Assembly (NCBI RefSeq): GCF_015714715.1 | Contig: NZ_WAHS01000001.1 | Location: forward strand, 558,001-622,000 | Reading direction: 5' to 3' | From: Aestuariivirga litoralis | GTDB lineage: Bacteria > Pseudomonadota > Alphaproteobacteria > Rhizobiales > Aestuariivirgaceae | Length of the DNA stretch: 64,000 bases | In this document: piece by piece, positions 25,200 to 34,721 of the stretch | Numbering within the stretch: the first letter of the stretch is position 1 | Layout of the letters: every line of letters begins with the position of its first letter | Notes under the pieces: model-generated | Seen by the model: only the letters and a program-made list of their open reading frames with translations | Told to the model about the DNA's origin: nothing | The model's database searches: none | Program-made: the position numbers and the translations under genes

Positions 25200-25271
25200 C
25201 CCAAGGGGCTTGCAATGGGCGGGCAGGGCGGTTAGAAGGCCGCAAATCCCCGATTTCAGGAGTATCTTGCA

Positions 25272-25676
25272 TTGGCACGTGTGACCATTGAAGACTGCAT
25301 TGACAAGTTGCCCAACCGTTTTGAGCTCGTTCTGCTCTCGGCCCACCGCGCCCGCAATATTGCGCAGGGTTCGCAGATCATGGTCGAACGCGACAATGAC
25401 AAGGACCCCGTGGTTTCGCTGCGCGAAATCGCTGCCGAGCACATCAATTCCGATGACCTGCGTGAGGAATTCATCCACGCCATGCAGAAGCAGGTTGAAG
25501 TTGATGAAGCCGAAGAAACCGAAGTGCCGCTGATTGCCCAGTCCGGCGACATGTCGCTGGTTGATGATTCGGCCGAACTCGGCACGATGGAACAGATGAC
25601 CGAAGAAGAGTTGCTGCGCGGCCTTGAAGGCCTGCCGCCGGCCGAAAGCCCCGGCAGCCAACGCAACGGCTTCTAA
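25272..25676 (+). CDS. rpoZ: RNA polymerase omega subunit
   Basis: A 134-residue omega subunit starting at TTG 25272, with AGGAG nine bases upstream. The core reads [19 protein letters not shown] then [11 protein letters not shown] and the [10 protein letters not shown] motif. The acidic C-terminal tail (about 75-134) is longer than in E. coli and typical of alphaproteobacteria. Omega promotes RNA polymerase assembly and forms part of the ppGpp site, and the neighbouring downstream gene encodes the ppGpp synthetase/hydrolase. Confidence 0.95.
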   Translation: MARVTIEDCIDKLPNRFELVLLSAHRARNIAQGSQIMVERDNDKDPVVSLREIAAEHINSDDLREEFIHAMQKQVEVDEAEETEVPLIAQSGDMSLVDDSAELGTMEQMTEEELLRGLEGLPPAESPGSQRNGF

Positions 25677-25700
25677 GCGATCTAACAATTTGGTTACCCA

Positions 25701-25730
25701 GCGCCCGCTTCATGCGGGCGTTGTTGTTTC
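25701..25730 (+). terminator. hairpin terminator after rpoZ
   Basis: CGCCCGC-TTCAT-GCGGGCG gives a 7-bp GC-rich stem, 25 bases after the rpoZ stop, followed by TTGTTGTTT. It separates rpoZ from rsh. Confidence 0.75.
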
Positions 25731-25772
25731 AGGACTGGCGCTCGGCGGAATTTTGCTTATCTTAGCTGCATC

Positions 25773-27938
25773 ATGATGCGCCAATATGAACTGGTTGAGC
25801 GGGTCATCCGCTACGACCCGCAGGCGGATGAAGACCTTCTGAACCGAGCCTATGTCTATGCCATGAAGGCTCATGGCAACCAGAAGCGTGCTTCTGGCGA
25901 GGCCTATTTCAACCACCCGCTGGAAGTGGCGGCGATTCTGACTGACATGAAGCTGGACAGCGCCACGATTGCCGCTGCACTTTTGCATGACACGGTGGAA
26001 GACACTGAAGCCACCGCGCAGGAAATTGCCGACAAGTTCGGCTTTGAAATTGCCTCACTGGTGGATGGCCTGACCAAGATTGCCAAGCTGGACATGGTGA
26101 CCAAGGAGGCCACCCAGGCGGAGAATCTGCGCAAGCTTCTGCTCGCCATGTCGCGCGATGTACGGGTGCTGCTGGTGAAGCTGGCGGACCGCCTGCACAA
26201 TATGCGCACGCTGCAATTCGTGAAGCCGGAAAAGCGCCGGCGCATCGCGCAGGAAACGATGGAAATCTATGCGCCTCTCGCGGGCCGCATGGGCATGCAG
26301 CTGGTGCGCGAAGAGATGGAAGATCTGGCTTTTGCGGTGCTGAACCCGGAAGCCAGCAAGCTGATCGTTGAACGTTTGGCGCGCCTGCATTCTGAAAGTG
26401 GCGGACTGCTCCAGGAAATTGAAAACACCCTGAGCAAGGCGTTGGGCGATCATGGCATCAAGGCCGAAGTGAAGGGCCGCGAGAAGCGCGCTTATTCAAT
26501 CTTCGCCAAGATGGAGCGCAGCAATCTTTCGCTTGATCAGCTTTCGGATGTGTTCGGTTTTCGGGTGCTGGTGGATACGATTGATGATTGTTACCGCGCA
26601 TTGGGCGTGGTGCATCAGAAATGGCTGATCGTGCCGGGCCGTTTCAAGGACTACATTTCCAGCCCGAAACAGAATGACTACCGCTCGATCCATACCATCG
26701 TGATCGGCCCGCATTCGCAGCGCGTGGAGGTGCAGATCCGCACCCATGCCATGCATGAAATTGCCGAACGTGGTGTTGCCGCGCATGCGCTCTACAAGGA
26801 TGTACGCGAGGCCAAGTTGGCCAAGGAAGGCGTGCGCATTCCGGCGTCGGAATCCTCCGCCTATCGCTGGCTGCGGCGTTTGATGGAAACCCTGCAGGAG
26901 GGCGACAGCCCGAAGGAATTCCTTGAGCACACGCGGCTCGAACTTTTCTATGATCAGATTTTCTGCTTCACGCCCAAGGGCAAATTGATTGCTCTGCCGC
27001 GCGGCGCAACGCCGATTGATTTTGCCTATGCGCTGCATACGTCTATTGGCGACAGTTGCGTGGGCTGCAAGGTGAATGGGCGCACAGTGGCGCTGGTCAC
27101 CAAATTGCAGAATGGTGATGAAGTGGTGATCATCCGTTCGGATGCGGCCACACCTCCGCCCGCCTGGGAAGCCATCGTGGTGACGGGCAAGGCCAAGGCC
27201 GCGATCAGGCGTGCCACACGGGCCGACATCCGCAAGCAATATGCTGGCATTGGACGCGAGTTGGTCGAAAAGCTGCTTGCGCGACAAAAGAAAACCTTCA
27301 ACGAAAAAGAGGCCGCTGCTGCTGTCCCCCGGCTTGGCCACCGTAATCTTGATGATGCACTGGCTGCGATCGGGCGGGGTGATCTTTCGGCGGGTGATCT
27401 GTTGAAGGCGCTGGGCCTTGAGGTGGACGACAAGGATTTGCGTGCGGTGCGCCGCCGCGCCACAGCCAAGGAAGACAGCGCCTTCTCGGTGCCGGTGCGC
27501 GGTGCCGCCGCCAATATGGCGCTGAAGATTTTCAACGTGACGGGTGCTGTGCCGGGCGAGCGGATTGTGGGCATCGTCACCCCGGGCGAAGGCATCACCA
27601 TTTATCCGATCTTCGCGGCGGCGCTTGAGCAGTTTGACCAGGAGCCTGAACGCTGGGTCGATTTGGCCTGGGGCGTGGCCGAGGAGGGGCGGCGTTTTCC
27701 GGCGCGCATTTCCATCACCCTGGCCAATGAAGTGGGTGCGCTGGCGCAAGTGACGCAAGTGATCGGCGATCATGGCGGCAATATTGACGAGCTCAATTTG
27801 CATGCGCGCCACGGGGTGCGAGATTTCTTCGATTTGGTGATATTGCTGGAAGTTTTCGACATCCGCCATTTGAATGAAATCATGAATGAGCTAAAGGCGA
27901 AGCCGCTGGTTTCGGATGTGAACAGGGTGACGGAATAA
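25773..27938 (+). CDS. rsh: bifunctional (p)ppGpp synthetase/hydrolase, RelA/SpoT homologue
   Basis: The 721-residue protein has all Rsh domains in order: HD hydrolase (about 25-180, with HDTVEDT), synthetase (about 235-350, with [19 protein letters not shown]), TGS (about 385-450, [17 protein letters not shown]), a helical and conserved-Cys region, and a C-terminal ACT domain (about 640-715). The RFKDY signature is that of bifunctional Rsh enzymes. It is the alarmone control point for stringent response. Its stop shares a base with the pyrE start (TAATG), so pyrE is translationally coupled. Confidence 0.95.
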   Translation: MMRQYELVERVIRYDPQADEDLLNRAYVYAMKAHGNQKRASGEAYFNHPLEVAAILTDMKLDSATIAAALLHDTVEDTEATAQEIADKFGFEIASLVDGLTKIAKLDMVTKEATQAENLRKLLLAMSRDVRVLLVKLADRLHNMRTLQFVKPEKRRRIAQETMEIYAPLAGRMGMQLVREEMEDLAFAVLNPEASKLIVERLARLHSESGGLLQEIENTLSKALGDHGIKAEVKGREKRAYSIFAKMERSNLSLDQLSDVFGFRVLVDTIDDCYRALGVVHQKWLIVPGRFKDYISSPKQNDYRSIHTIVIGPHSQRVEVQIRTHAMHEIAERGVAAHALYKDVREAKLAKEGVRIPASESSAYRWLRRLMETLQEGDSPKEFLEHTRLELFYDQIFCFTPKGKLIALPRGATPIDFAYALHTSIGDSCVGCKVNGRTVALVTKLQNGDEVVIIRSDAATPPPAWEAIVVTGKAKAAIRRATRADIRKQYAGIGRELVEKLLARQKKTFNEKEAAAAVPRLGHRNLDDALAAIGRGDLSAGDLLKALGLEVDDKDLRAVRRRATAKEDSAFSVPVRGAAANMALKIFNVTGAVPGERIVGIVTPGEGITIYPIFAAALEQFDQEPERWVDLAWGVAEEGRRFPARISITLANEVGALAQVTQVIGDHGGNIDELNLHARHGVRDFFDLVILLEVFDIRHLNEIMNELKAKPLVSDVNRVTE

Positions 27939-28531
27939 TGGCTTTGACGCATGAGCAGGTTCTCGATGAATTCCGCGCGGCGGGCGCCTTGCTCGAAGGG
28001 CATTTCGTTTTGTCATCGGGCCTGCATTCGGCGCGCTATCTGCAATGCGCCCGCGTGCTGATGGACCCGGCGCGCGCGGCGCGGCTGTGTGCTGATCTGG
28101 CTGCCCGCGTGAAGGCGGGTGGTCATGGCCAGATTGATCTCGTGGTTTCGCCTGCGATGGGTGGCGTGGTTGTAGGCTATGAAATGGCGCGGCAACTGGG
28201 TGTGCCGTCCATCTTCTTTGAACGCGTGGATGGCAAGCTGGCGTTGCGCCGCGGTTTCAATATCGAGAAGGGTGCCCGCGTGCTGATGGTCGAAGATATT
28301 GTGACCACAGGCCTTTCATCGCGCGAATGCATCGAAGGCATCACGGAAGAGGGCGGCGTGACGGTGGCGGCTGCCTGCCTGATCAACCGCTCTGGCGGCA
28401 AGGCCGATGTGGGCGTGCCGCTGCATGCGCTGACATCGCTCGATGTACCCACCTATGAGGCCGACAAGTTGCCACCAGAACTGGCCGCCATTCCCGCCTA
28501 CAAGCCTGGCAGCCGGGGCATGAAAAAATGA
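27938..28531 (+). CDS. pyrE: orotate phosphoribosyltransferase
   Basis: A 197-residue enzyme that joins orotate with PRPP to give OMP in pyrimidine synthesis. It shows [35 protein letters not shown] and the PRPP motif [14 protein letters not shown] (about 114-127). The length fits the longer alphaproteobacterial type. The gene overlaps rsh by one base and acpS by four, placing it in the rsh-pyrE-acpS operon. Confidence 0.94.
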   Translation: MALTHEQVLDEFRAAGALLEGHFVLSSGLHSARYLQCARVLMDPARAARLCADLAARVKAGGHGQIDLVVSPAMGGVVVGYEMARQLGVPSIFFERVDGKLALRRGFNIEKGARVLMVEDIVTTGLSSRECIEGITEEGGVTVAAACLINRSGGKADVGVPLHALTSLDVPTYEADKLPPELAAIPAYKPGSRGMKK

Positions 28532-28920
28532 TCATCGGGCTGGGCAATGACATTGTGAGCATTGAACGTGTGCAGGAAACACTGGACCGTTTCGGCGACC
28601 GCTTTACCAACCGCATTTTCACCGAAATCGAACGCAAGAAATCCGACCGCCGTGCGCAACGCGCTGCCTCCTATGCCAAGCGCTTCGCCGCCAAGGAAGC
28701 GTGTTCCAAGGCCCTAGGCACGGGTTTCAACATGGGTGTGTATTGGAAGGATATGGGCGTGGTGAATGAGCCTTCGGGCCGGCCCACTATGGTTCTGACC
28801 GGTGGCGCCAAGGATCGCCTCGACCAAATGACGCCTGCGGGTATGACTGCCAAAGTCTGGTTGACGATTACCGACGATCACCCCTGGGCGCAGGCGGTGG
28901 TAATGATCGAAGCTTTGTGA
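28528..28920 (+). CDS. acpS: holo-(acyl-carrier-protein) synthase
   Basis: A 130-residue 4-phosphopantetheinyl transferase that activates acyl carrier protein. The metal-binding motifs are [12 protein letters not shown] (Asp8) and [13 protein letters not shown] (Glu58). It overlaps pyrE by four bases and precedes lepB after 142 bases. Confidence 0.95.
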   Translation: MIIGLGNDIVSIERVQETLDRFGDRFTNRIFTEIERKKSDRRAQRAASYAKRFAAKEACSKALGTGFNMGVYWKDMGVVNEPSGRPTMVLTGGAKDRLDQMTPAGMTAKVWLTITDDHPWAQAVVMIEAL

Positions 28921-29062
28921 AAAGCCTGTCATATTCCGCACTTGTTCGCACTGTGTCATGACTGCCACAGTTGCCTGCCATGAAAGCGGCTTTATTGCGC
29001 TGCACAGCAGCCTCAAGATAGAATGCGTGAAAAGGGGGCCTTAATTTTTGGGCCTGAAGTGC

Positions 29063-29875
29063 ATGAGCAACAAGCATAGCGTCACAGTAGAACGTTCGGC
29101 CGCCGGTGAGATCTGGGATACTGCCAAGGTGATCATCGAGGCGCTGGCGATTGCGTTTTTCGTGCGCCTGTTCCTGTTTCAGCCGTTCAACATTCCGTCC
29201 GCGTCAATGTATCCGACTTTGCGGATTGGCGATTATCTTTTTGTTTCAAAGCTTTCTTACGGTTATGGCAAGTATTCGTTTAACTTCCAGTTCAGCGGGC
29301 TTTCGAGCCAGCCGCTGGTGCAATGCTGCTCCTTCATTGATTTCCCCGGCCGCCGCGTTTGGGTCGATCTGCCGAAGACCGGAGATGTGGCCGTTTTCAA
29401 ATATCCAGGTGACACCTCGATCGACTATATCAAGCGGGTGATCGGCCAGCCGGGCGACCACATCCAGATGAAGCACGGCGTGCTTTACATCAACAATCAG
29501 GAAGTGAAGAAAGAGCCGGTTGAGGCTTTTGAAGACCCGCAGGGCGAGAGCGGCAGCGGGCCTCTGGTCAAGCAGTTCAAGGAAACGCTGCCCAATGGCG
29601 TTTCGTATAACGTGCTGGATTTCGGCGACATTCCGGAAGTCGATGACACCCAGGAATATGTTGTGCCGGAAGGCCATTATTTCATGATGGGCGATAACCG
29701 CGACAACAGCCAGGATTCTCGCTTCCTCAACAAGGTGGGCTATGTGCCGATCGAGAACTTTGTCGGCAAGGCCGATGTGATCTTCTTCTCGTTCAAGCCT
29801 GATGCCTCGCTGTTCCGCCCGTGGGAATGGCCGTTTGAGATCCGCTGGTCGCGGTTCTTCAACTGGGTTGGCTGA
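29063..29875 (+). CDS. lepB: signal peptidase I
   Basis: A 270-residue type I signal peptidase with one N-terminal span (about 22-40). The catalytic Ser lies in PSASMYPTL and the Lys in DYIKRVIGQPGD; the GDNRDNSQDSR box is the family signature. It cleaves signal peptides of exported proteins at the outer face of the inner membrane. The ATG at 29063 is preferred to an in-frame TTG at 29048. It forms an operon with rnc, era and recO, the standard arrangement. Confidence 0.95.
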   Translation: MSNKHSVTVERSAAGEIWDTAKVIIEALAIAFFVRLFLFQPFNIPSASMYPTLRIGDYLFVSKLSYGYGKYSFNFQFSGLSSQPLVQCCSFIDFPGRRVWVDLPKTGDVAVFKYPGDTSIDYIKRVIGQPGDHIQMKHGVLYINNQEVKKEPVEAFEDPQGESGSGPLVKQFKETLPNGVSYNVLDFGDIPEVDDTQEYVVPEGHYFMMGDNRDNSQDSRFLNKVGYVPIENFVGKADVIFFSFKPDASLFRPWEWPFEIRWSRFFNWVG

Positions 29876-29891
29876 AGGGCTCCCGAAGGCG

Positions 29892-30563
29892 ATGAGGAGC
29901 CTTTCCAAAGTTGAGGAACGGCTTGAATACCAGTTCAAAAGCCAGATCCTAATTTCGGCGGCGCTGACCCATGGCAGCCAGCAGAAGGCCGAACGCGACT
30001 ATCAGCGGCTGGAATTTCTGGGTGACCGGGTTTTGAACCTCGTGATCGCGGACGAACTCTACGCGCGTTTCCCAGATGAGAAGGAAGGCCCCTTGGCAGC
30101 GCGCTTGAGCCTGCTGGTGCGGGCCGAGGCGTGCACGCGGGTGGGCGAGGCGTTGGGCCTGCAAGCGTTTATCGCCGTGGGTGCGATGGAGCGCAAACAG
30201 GGTGTGCAGCGCATGGCATCTGTGCTTTCCGATGTGGTGGAAGCGCTGATTGGCGCACTTTACCTCGATGGCGGTATGGATGTGGCGCGAGGCTTCATCC
30301 TGAAGCAGTGGCAAGCGATGTTGACGCAAGCGCCGGAGACGCTCAAAGACGCCAAGACATTCGTGCAGGAATGGGCTTTAGGCCGCGGGCTTCCGCTTCC
30401 GGCTTACGTCGTGCAAAATCGCGAAGGGCCGGACCATGCGCCGCGCTTCACGATCAGCCTGCAAGTGGGTGATCTGGCCAGCGTGCACGGCCAGGGTCTG
30501 TCGAAACAATTGGCGGAAATGGACGCAGCAAGCGCCTTCATTGCCAGAGAAGGATTGAGATGA
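29892..30563 (+). CDS. rnc: ribonuclease III
   Basis: A 223-residue double-strand RNA endonuclease. The RNase III signature is QRLEFLGDRVLNLV with catalytic acids there and in the DVVEALIGALYLDGG segment; the dsRNA-binding domain (about 155-220) ends with ASAFIAREGL. ATG 29892 follows GAAGGCG; an in-frame TTG at 29868 overlapping the lepB stop is an alternative start. The stop overlaps era by four bases. Confidence 0.95.
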   Translation: MRSLSKVEERLEYQFKSQILISAALTHGSQQKAERDYQRLEFLGDRVLNLVIADELYARFPDEKEGPLAARLSLLVRAEACTRVGEALGLQAFIAVGAMERKQGVQRMASVLSDVVEALIGALYLDGGMDVARGFILKQWQAMLTQAPETLKDAKTFVQEWALGRGLPLPAYVVQNREGPDHAPRFTISLQVGDLASVHGQGLSKQLAEMDAASAFIAREGLR

Positions 30564-31462
30564 CGGCTGTTGAAGCCACTACAAAGCGCTGCGGTTTTGC
30601 CGCCATTCTGGGTGCGCCCAATGCGGGCAAATCCACGTTGGTGAACAAGCTGATCGGCACCAAGATCTCCATCGTCTCACATAAAGTGCAGACGACGCGG
30701 GCGCGCATCCGCGCGATTTATATGAACGGCCAGTCCCAAGTGGTGCTGGTTGATACGCCCGGCATTTTCAAGCCGCGCCGCAAGCTGGACGAGGCGATGG
30801 TGGGCAATGCCTGGGGCGGGGCGACGGAAGCCGACGCTGTGGCTTTGATGGTCGATGCACGCCACATTACCGATGAAGTGAAAGAGATCATCGAAACGAT
30901 CAAGGCGCAGAATTTGAAGGCGATGCTGATCCTCAACAAGATTGATCTGGTCCCCGCTGAAAAGCTGCTGCCAATCTCGGAAGAGCTGAATGCGCTTTAT
31001 CCTTTTACCGAGACTTTCATGGTGAGTGCGCAGACGGGTTCAGGCGTTGAAAAGCTCGGTTCGCGCTTGGCCGCCTTGATGCCGGAAGGCGAATGGCTTT
31101 ACCCCGAGGACCAGACGGCTGATCTCAATCTGCGTTTCCTCGCTTCGGAAATCACCCGCGAGAAAATCTATGAGCGCCTGCATGAGGAATTGCCTTACGC
31201 CTCCACCGTCGAGACCGAGACGTGGGAAGAGCGCAAGGATGGCTCGGTGAAAATCCAGCAGGTGGTTTTCGTGGCGCGTGACAGCCAGAAGGCCATTGTG
31301 CTGGGCAAAGGCGGCGCCCAAATCAAGTTGCTGGGCCAGTTGGCGCGTGCTGAAATGGAAGAATCGTTCGGGCGCAAGGTACACTTGTTCCTGTTCGTGA
31401 AGGTCCGTGAAAATTGGGCCGAAGATCCGGAGCGCCTGCGCATGATGGGCCTCGAACTTTAG
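30560..31462 (+). CDS. era: GTPase Era
   Basis: A 300-residue ribosome-assembly GTPase. Motifs: G1 GAPNAGKST, G3 DTPGIF, G4 NKID and a C-terminal KH domain with VVFVARDSQKAIVLGKGG that binds the 3' end of 16S rRNA. The gene is tightly packed between rnc (4-base overlap) and recO (12-base gap). Confidence 0.96.
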   Translation: MTAVEATTKRCGFAAILGAPNAGKSTLVNKLIGTKISIVSHKVQTTRARIRAIYMNGQSQVVLVDTPGIFKPRRKLDEAMVGNAWGGATEADAVALMVDARHITDEVKEIIETIKAQNLKAMLILNKIDLVPAEKLLPISEELNALYPFTETFMVSAQTGSGVEKLGSRLAALMPEGEWLYPEDQTADLNLRFLASEITREKIYERLHEELPYASTVETETWEERKDGSVKIQQVVFVARDSQKAIVLGKGGAQIKLLGQLARAEMEESFGRKVHLFLFVKVRENWAEDPERLRMMGLEL

Positions 31463-31474
31463 GGAACAAAGCCG

Positions 31475-32200
31475 ATGGAATGGCGGGACGAGGGGGTTGT
31501 GATCGGGCTGCGCCCGCATGGCGAAACCTCCGCCATTGCCGAAATCCTCACCGCTGAACATGGCCGCTGCATGGGCATGGTGCGGGGCGGGCGGTCGCGC
31601 CTTCTGCGCCCGGTTTTGCAAACCGGCAATTTGGTCATGGCCACCTGGCGCGCGCGGCTGGATGAGCATCTCGGCACGTTTCAGATCGAAGGTTTGAATT
31701 TGCGCGCCGGATTTATTCTGGCGCATCCGTTGCGGCTGGCGGGCATGAACACATTGACCGCGCTGGCGCAATTGCTGCCGGAGCGTGAGCCGCATCCCAG
31801 GCTTTACGAGGCCGCGCATGTGGTGCTTTCTGCCATGGACGATGATGCCGTGTGGCCCGCACTTCTCGTGCGCTGGGAAATGGGCCTGCTGGATGAATTG
31901 GGCTTCGGCCTTGATCTGTCGCGCTGTGCGTCCACCGGTCAGACCGATGACCTCGCTTACATTTCACCGCGCACCGGGCGTGCCGTGAGCCGCGAGGCGG
32001 GCAAGCCCTATCATGAGCGGCTGTTTCAATTGCCGGCTTTCCTGTGCGGCGGGCAGGGCTCATCGGCGGAGGATGTGCTGGAAGGTTTCAAGCTCACCGG
32101 ATTTTTCCTCGAGCGCCATATTTTTGCGCCAAGGCAAGTGGCGATGCCGCCATCGCGTGCCTGGCTGTTTGATGGTTTGCGCCAAAGGCTGGCCGCGTGA
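31475..32200 (+). CDS. recO: DNA repair protein RecO
   Basis: A 241-residue RecF-pathway mediator. It starts MEWRDEGVVIGLRPHGETSA with an OB-fold (about 1-80) and a helical domain; the FAST-like turn GLRPHGETSAIAEILT and LLRPVLQTGNLV are family features. The usual zinc-finger Cys set of many RecO proteins is reduced here (Cys near 149 and 190 only), as in other alphaproteobacterial RecO. It overlaps the epimerase gene by four bases. Confidence 0.9.
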   Translation: MEWRDEGVVIGLRPHGETSAIAEILTAEHGRCMGMVRGGRSRLLRPVLQTGNLVMATWRARLDEHLGTFQIEGLNLRAGFILAHPLRLAGMNTLTALAQLLPEREPHPRLYEAAHVVLSAMDDDAVWPALLVRWEMGLLDELGFGLDLSRCASTGQTDDLAYISPRTGRAVSREAGKPYHERLFQLPAFLCGGQGSSAEDVLEGFKLTGFFLERHIFAPRQVAMPPSRAWLFDGLRQRLAA

Positions 32201-32601
32201 TCGGCAGGCTGAACCATGTGGCGCTGGTGGTGCCTGATCTGGAACAGGCGGCACAGAGCTATCGTCAGAGCCTGGGTGCGACCATATCTCCCGTGCAGGA
32301 ATTGCCGGACCATGGTGTGAAGGTGGTGTTCGTGGAATTGCCCAACACCAAGATCGAGCTTCTGGAAGTTCTGGGCGAGGCGTCACCGATCAAGGCGTTT
32401 CTCGACAAGAATCCGAGTGGCGGCATGCATCACCTTTGCTATGAAGTGGATGATATTCTGGCGGCGCGTGACCAGCTCAAGGCGGCGGGCGCGCGGGTGC
32501 TCGGTGATGGCGCTCCGAAAACGGGTGCCCATGGCAAGCCGGTGCTGTTTCTGCATCCCAAGGATTTTTTTGGCACGCTGATCGAGTTGGAGCAGGCATG
32601 A
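32197..32601 (+). CDS. mce: methylmalonyl-CoA epimerase
   Basis: A 134-residue VOC-fold protein starting at GTG 32197. The metal ligands fit: His in RLNHVALVV, Glu or Gln in the ELPNTKIELLE strand, His in GGMHHLCYEVDD and Glu near the end (FGTLIELEQ). It interconverts methylmalonyl-CoA stereoisomers in propionate and odd-chain or branched substrate use; a B12-dependent mutase normally acts next, and the window carries B12 genes. Four-base overlaps with recO and the DUF1467 gene. Confidence 0.9.
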   Translation: MIGRLNHVALVVPDLEQAAQSYRQSLGATISPVQELPDHGVKVVFVELPNTKIELLEVLGEASPIKAFLDKNPSGGMHHLCYEVDDILAARDQLKAAGARVLGDGAPKTGAHGKPVLFLHPKDFFGTLIELEQA

Positions 32602-32834
32602 AAATTCAAAGCATGATCGCGGTCTATTTCGTGATCTGGTGGATCACGCTGTTCGCCGTGCTACCATTGGGCGTGAAGAGCGCGCATGAAACTGGCACGC
32701 AAGTGGAAGAGGGCCATGATCCCGGCGCGCCCGCAGTCACGCGTGTCTGGCGCGTGGTGAGCATCAACACCGTAGTGGCCGCCTTTGCCTTTGCGCTGGT
32801 CTATTACATGTACACGCACGGCTGGTTCGGCTGA
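32598..32834 (+). CDS. DUF1467 family membrane protein
   Basis: A 78-residue protein with two spans (about 5-26 and 53-74) and the motif WWITLFAVLPLGVKSAHE typical of DUF1467. It is a conserved alphaproteobacterial neighbour of methylmalonyl-CoA epimerase. Function is unknown. Confidence 0.85.
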   Translation: MKIQSMIAVYFVIWWITLFAVLPLGVKSAHETGTQVEEGHDPGAPAVTRVWRVVSINTVVAAFAFALVYYMYTHGWFG

Positions 32835-32855
32835 CATATTTGCGCAAACGCTAAT

Positions 32856-32878
32856 CGCAAAAGTCTGCAACTTTTGCG
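32856..32878. terminator. hairpin between convergent DUF1467 and betC genes
   Basis: CGCAAAAGT-CTGCA-ACTTTTGCG is a perfect 9-bp stem with a 5-base loop. It starts 22 bases after the DUF1467 stop and ends 10 bases from the betC stop. No T tract follows on either strand, so efficiency is uncertain; a two-way role is likely. Confidence 0.55.
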
Positions 32879-32887
32879 GCGTGTGCT

Positions 32888-34429
32888 CTACTTCACCCGC
32901 TTATCCTCGATATCCTGCGCCTGCGGGAATCTTGATTTCAAGTCGCGCTCGGTCACGCTCATGTGGTTCCTCGTATATTGTTCCGAGGCGTCGCGCAGGG
33001 GCTGGAAGTCCCACGGGAAATGGCTGCCGCTTTTCATTGCTTCAAACATCATCAGGCGCGCCTGCTGGCTTTCTAGAACCTGCTGGTGGATGGCGGGGAT
33101 GTTGAATTTCGCCTCGACCTCGGCGCGCATGCTCTTGCCCAGCGGATGCGTGGCGGCAAGGTTGTTCAACTCATTGGGATCATCCACCAGATTGAACAGC
33201 TGATCGGGATCGGTGGGGGCGTGAATGAATTTCCAGGGGCCCCGGCGCAGCATGTACATGGGCGAGACTGTACCTTCGGCGAGATATTCGCCCCAGGTTT
33301 CGGCCTTCGGGTCTTCTGTGCCACCCTGCAGCAAGGGCAGCAGTGAACGGCCATCGACAGGGCGGGCCAGCTTGTCCTGCCCACCGATAGCGCAGAGTGT
33401 GGGCATGATGTCGGCCAGTGAAACTGGTTCTTTCACGCGGCGGGGCTTCACGCTTTTCGGGTGCCAGACGATCAGCGGAACGTGGGCTGATGGCTCGAGA
33501 TAACTCATCTTGTACCAGAGCCCGCGCTCGCCGAGGAAATCGCCATGATCCGAGGTGAACACGATCACCGTGTCGTCCAGCTTGCCCAGGGCTTCGAGCG
33601 TATTCACCAGTTGGCCGATAAGATCATCCACATAAGAGATGTTGGCATAATAGCCGTGGCGGGCGGCGCGGATGTCGGCCTCGGTGACTTTGTAGTCATC
33701 CATGGCGCTCACATCATAGAGGCGCTGCGAATGCGCATCGAGCTGATCGCGTGTCATATGCGGCACGGAGGGCAGGTCAATGTCCTCATCCTTGTAGAGA
33801 TCCCAGAACTGCTTGCGCGCCGCATAGGGATCATGCGGATGGGTGAAGGAGACCATCATGGCGAAAGGTTTTTCGGGCGAGAAGCGCGCGTAATCATAAA
33901 GTCTGCGCTTGGCTTGGAAGGCCACGTCGTCATCATATTCCAGCTGGTTGGTGATTTCAGCGATGCCGGGCTGCAGCACCGACGTCATGTTGTGGTACCA
34001 CCAGTCGATGCGCTCTTGCTTCAGGCGCCAATCCGGCGTCCAGCCGAAATCGGCCGGATAGATATCGGTGGTCAGGCGTTCTTCCAGGCCGTGCAGCTGG
34101 TCGGGGCCGACGAAATGCATCTTGCCGGATAAGCAAGTGTGGTAGCCCGCCAAACGCAGATGATGTGCCCAAGTGGGAATGGCAGAGGGGAATTCCGCCG
34201 CATTGTCATAGCAACCGGTGCGCGAGGGCAGCAGGCCGTTCATCACCGTGGCGCGGGCAGGGGCGCAGAGTGGGGAAGTGGAATAGCAGTTTTCGAATAC
34301 CACACCCTCACGTGCCAGGCGGGCCAGATTGGGCGTCTGGACCAATTTGTGGCCATAGACTGACAGAGCGCGGGCGGCCATCTGGTCGGCCATCACAAAG
34401 AGAATGTTGGGTTTGCTGGTCTGCGCCAC
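32888..34429 (-). CDS. betC: choline-sulfatase
   Basis: A 513-residue type I sulfatase that hydrolyses choline-O-sulfate to choline and sulfate. The formylglycine site is Cys55 in CAPARA (CxPxR), with metal residues in FVMADQM and FTSDHGDFLGERG. The C-terminal VLESQQARLMMFEAMKSG and DASEQYTRNH segments are specific to choline sulfatases. The start is GTG 34429 with GAGGG upstream. The betA, betB and betI genes are not nearby. It diverges from yidD across only 12 bases. Confidence 0.93.
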   Translation of the reverse strand: MAQTSKPNILFVMADQMAARALSVYGHKLVQTPNLARLAREGVVFENCYSTSPLCAPARATVMNGLLPSRTGCYDNAAEFPSAIPTWAHHLRLAGYHTCLSGKMHFVGPDQLHGLEERLTTDIYPADFGWTPDWRLKQERIDWWYHNMTSVLQPGIAEITNQLEYDDDVAFQAKRRLYDYARFSPEKPFAMMVSFTHPHDPYAARKQFWDLYKDEDIDLPSVPHMTRDQLDAHSQRLYDVSAMDDYKVTEADIRAARHGYYANISYVDDLIGQLVNTLEALGKLDDTVIVFTSDHGDFLGERGLWYKMSYLEPSAHVPLIVWHPKSVKPRRVKEPVSLADIMPTLCAIGGQDKLARPVDGRSLLPLLQGGTEDPKAETWGEYLAEGTVSPMYMLRRGPWKFIHAPTDPDQLFNLVDDPNELNNLAATHPLGKSMRAEVEAKFNIPAIHQQVLESQQARLMMFEAMKSGSHFPWDFQPLRDASEQYTRNHMSVTERDLKSRFPQAQDIEDKRVK

Positions 34430-34441
34430 TATATTGCCCTC

Positions 34442-34687
34442 ATGAAATTCGCTGTCCTGCTGCTGATCAGGCTTTACCAGCTCACCCTATCATCCCTGAT
34501 GGGGCGGACTTGCCGGTTTTTGCCGACTTGTTCTGAATATGCGACAGAGGCGATTGAACGTCATGGGGTTTGGTGCGGCGGCGGGCTGGCGCTGAAGCGC
34601 ATCGCAAGCTGTAACCCGCTGGGTGGATCAGGCTTTGACCCGGTGCCCGAAAGCTGCGGCTGCGGACATAAAAAAGGGCCGGCATAG
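34442..34687 (+). CDS. yidD: membrane protein insertion efficiency factor YidD
   Basis: An 81-residue amphipathic protein with the YidD signature RLYQLTLSSLMG, CRFLPTCSEYATEAIERHG and a GGLALKRIASCNPLGGSGFDPVP stretch (shown here in parts). It helps YidC insert membrane proteins. No ribosome-binding site precedes the ATG and only 12 bases separate it from betC, so translation may be leaderless. Its last codons overlap a terminator hairpin that serves the opposing gene. Confidence 0.92.
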   Translation: MKFAVLLLIRLYQLTLSSLMGRTCRFLPTCSEYATEAIERHGVWCGGGLALKRIASCNPLGGSGFDPVPESCGCGHKKGPA

Positions 34688-34696
34688 AGCCGGCCC
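34670..34696 (-). terminator. rho-independent terminator of the outer-membrane barrel gene, nested in yidD
   Basis: Read on the minus strand, GGGCCGGC-TCTAT-GCCGGCCC is a perfect 8-bp stem followed directly by TTTTTT (complement of 34670-34675). It lies 25 bases past the stop of the minus-strand barrel gene and covers the last five codons of yidD on the other strand. Confidence 0.85.
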
Positions 34697-34721
34697 AGTT
34701 AGTGCTGTTTTGCAAATAAAA

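Noticed and set aside
26496-27869. 457-codon open frame on minus
   Set aside because: It lies wholly antisense to the intact rsh gene and has no domain pattern; such frames arise from high-GC codon bias.
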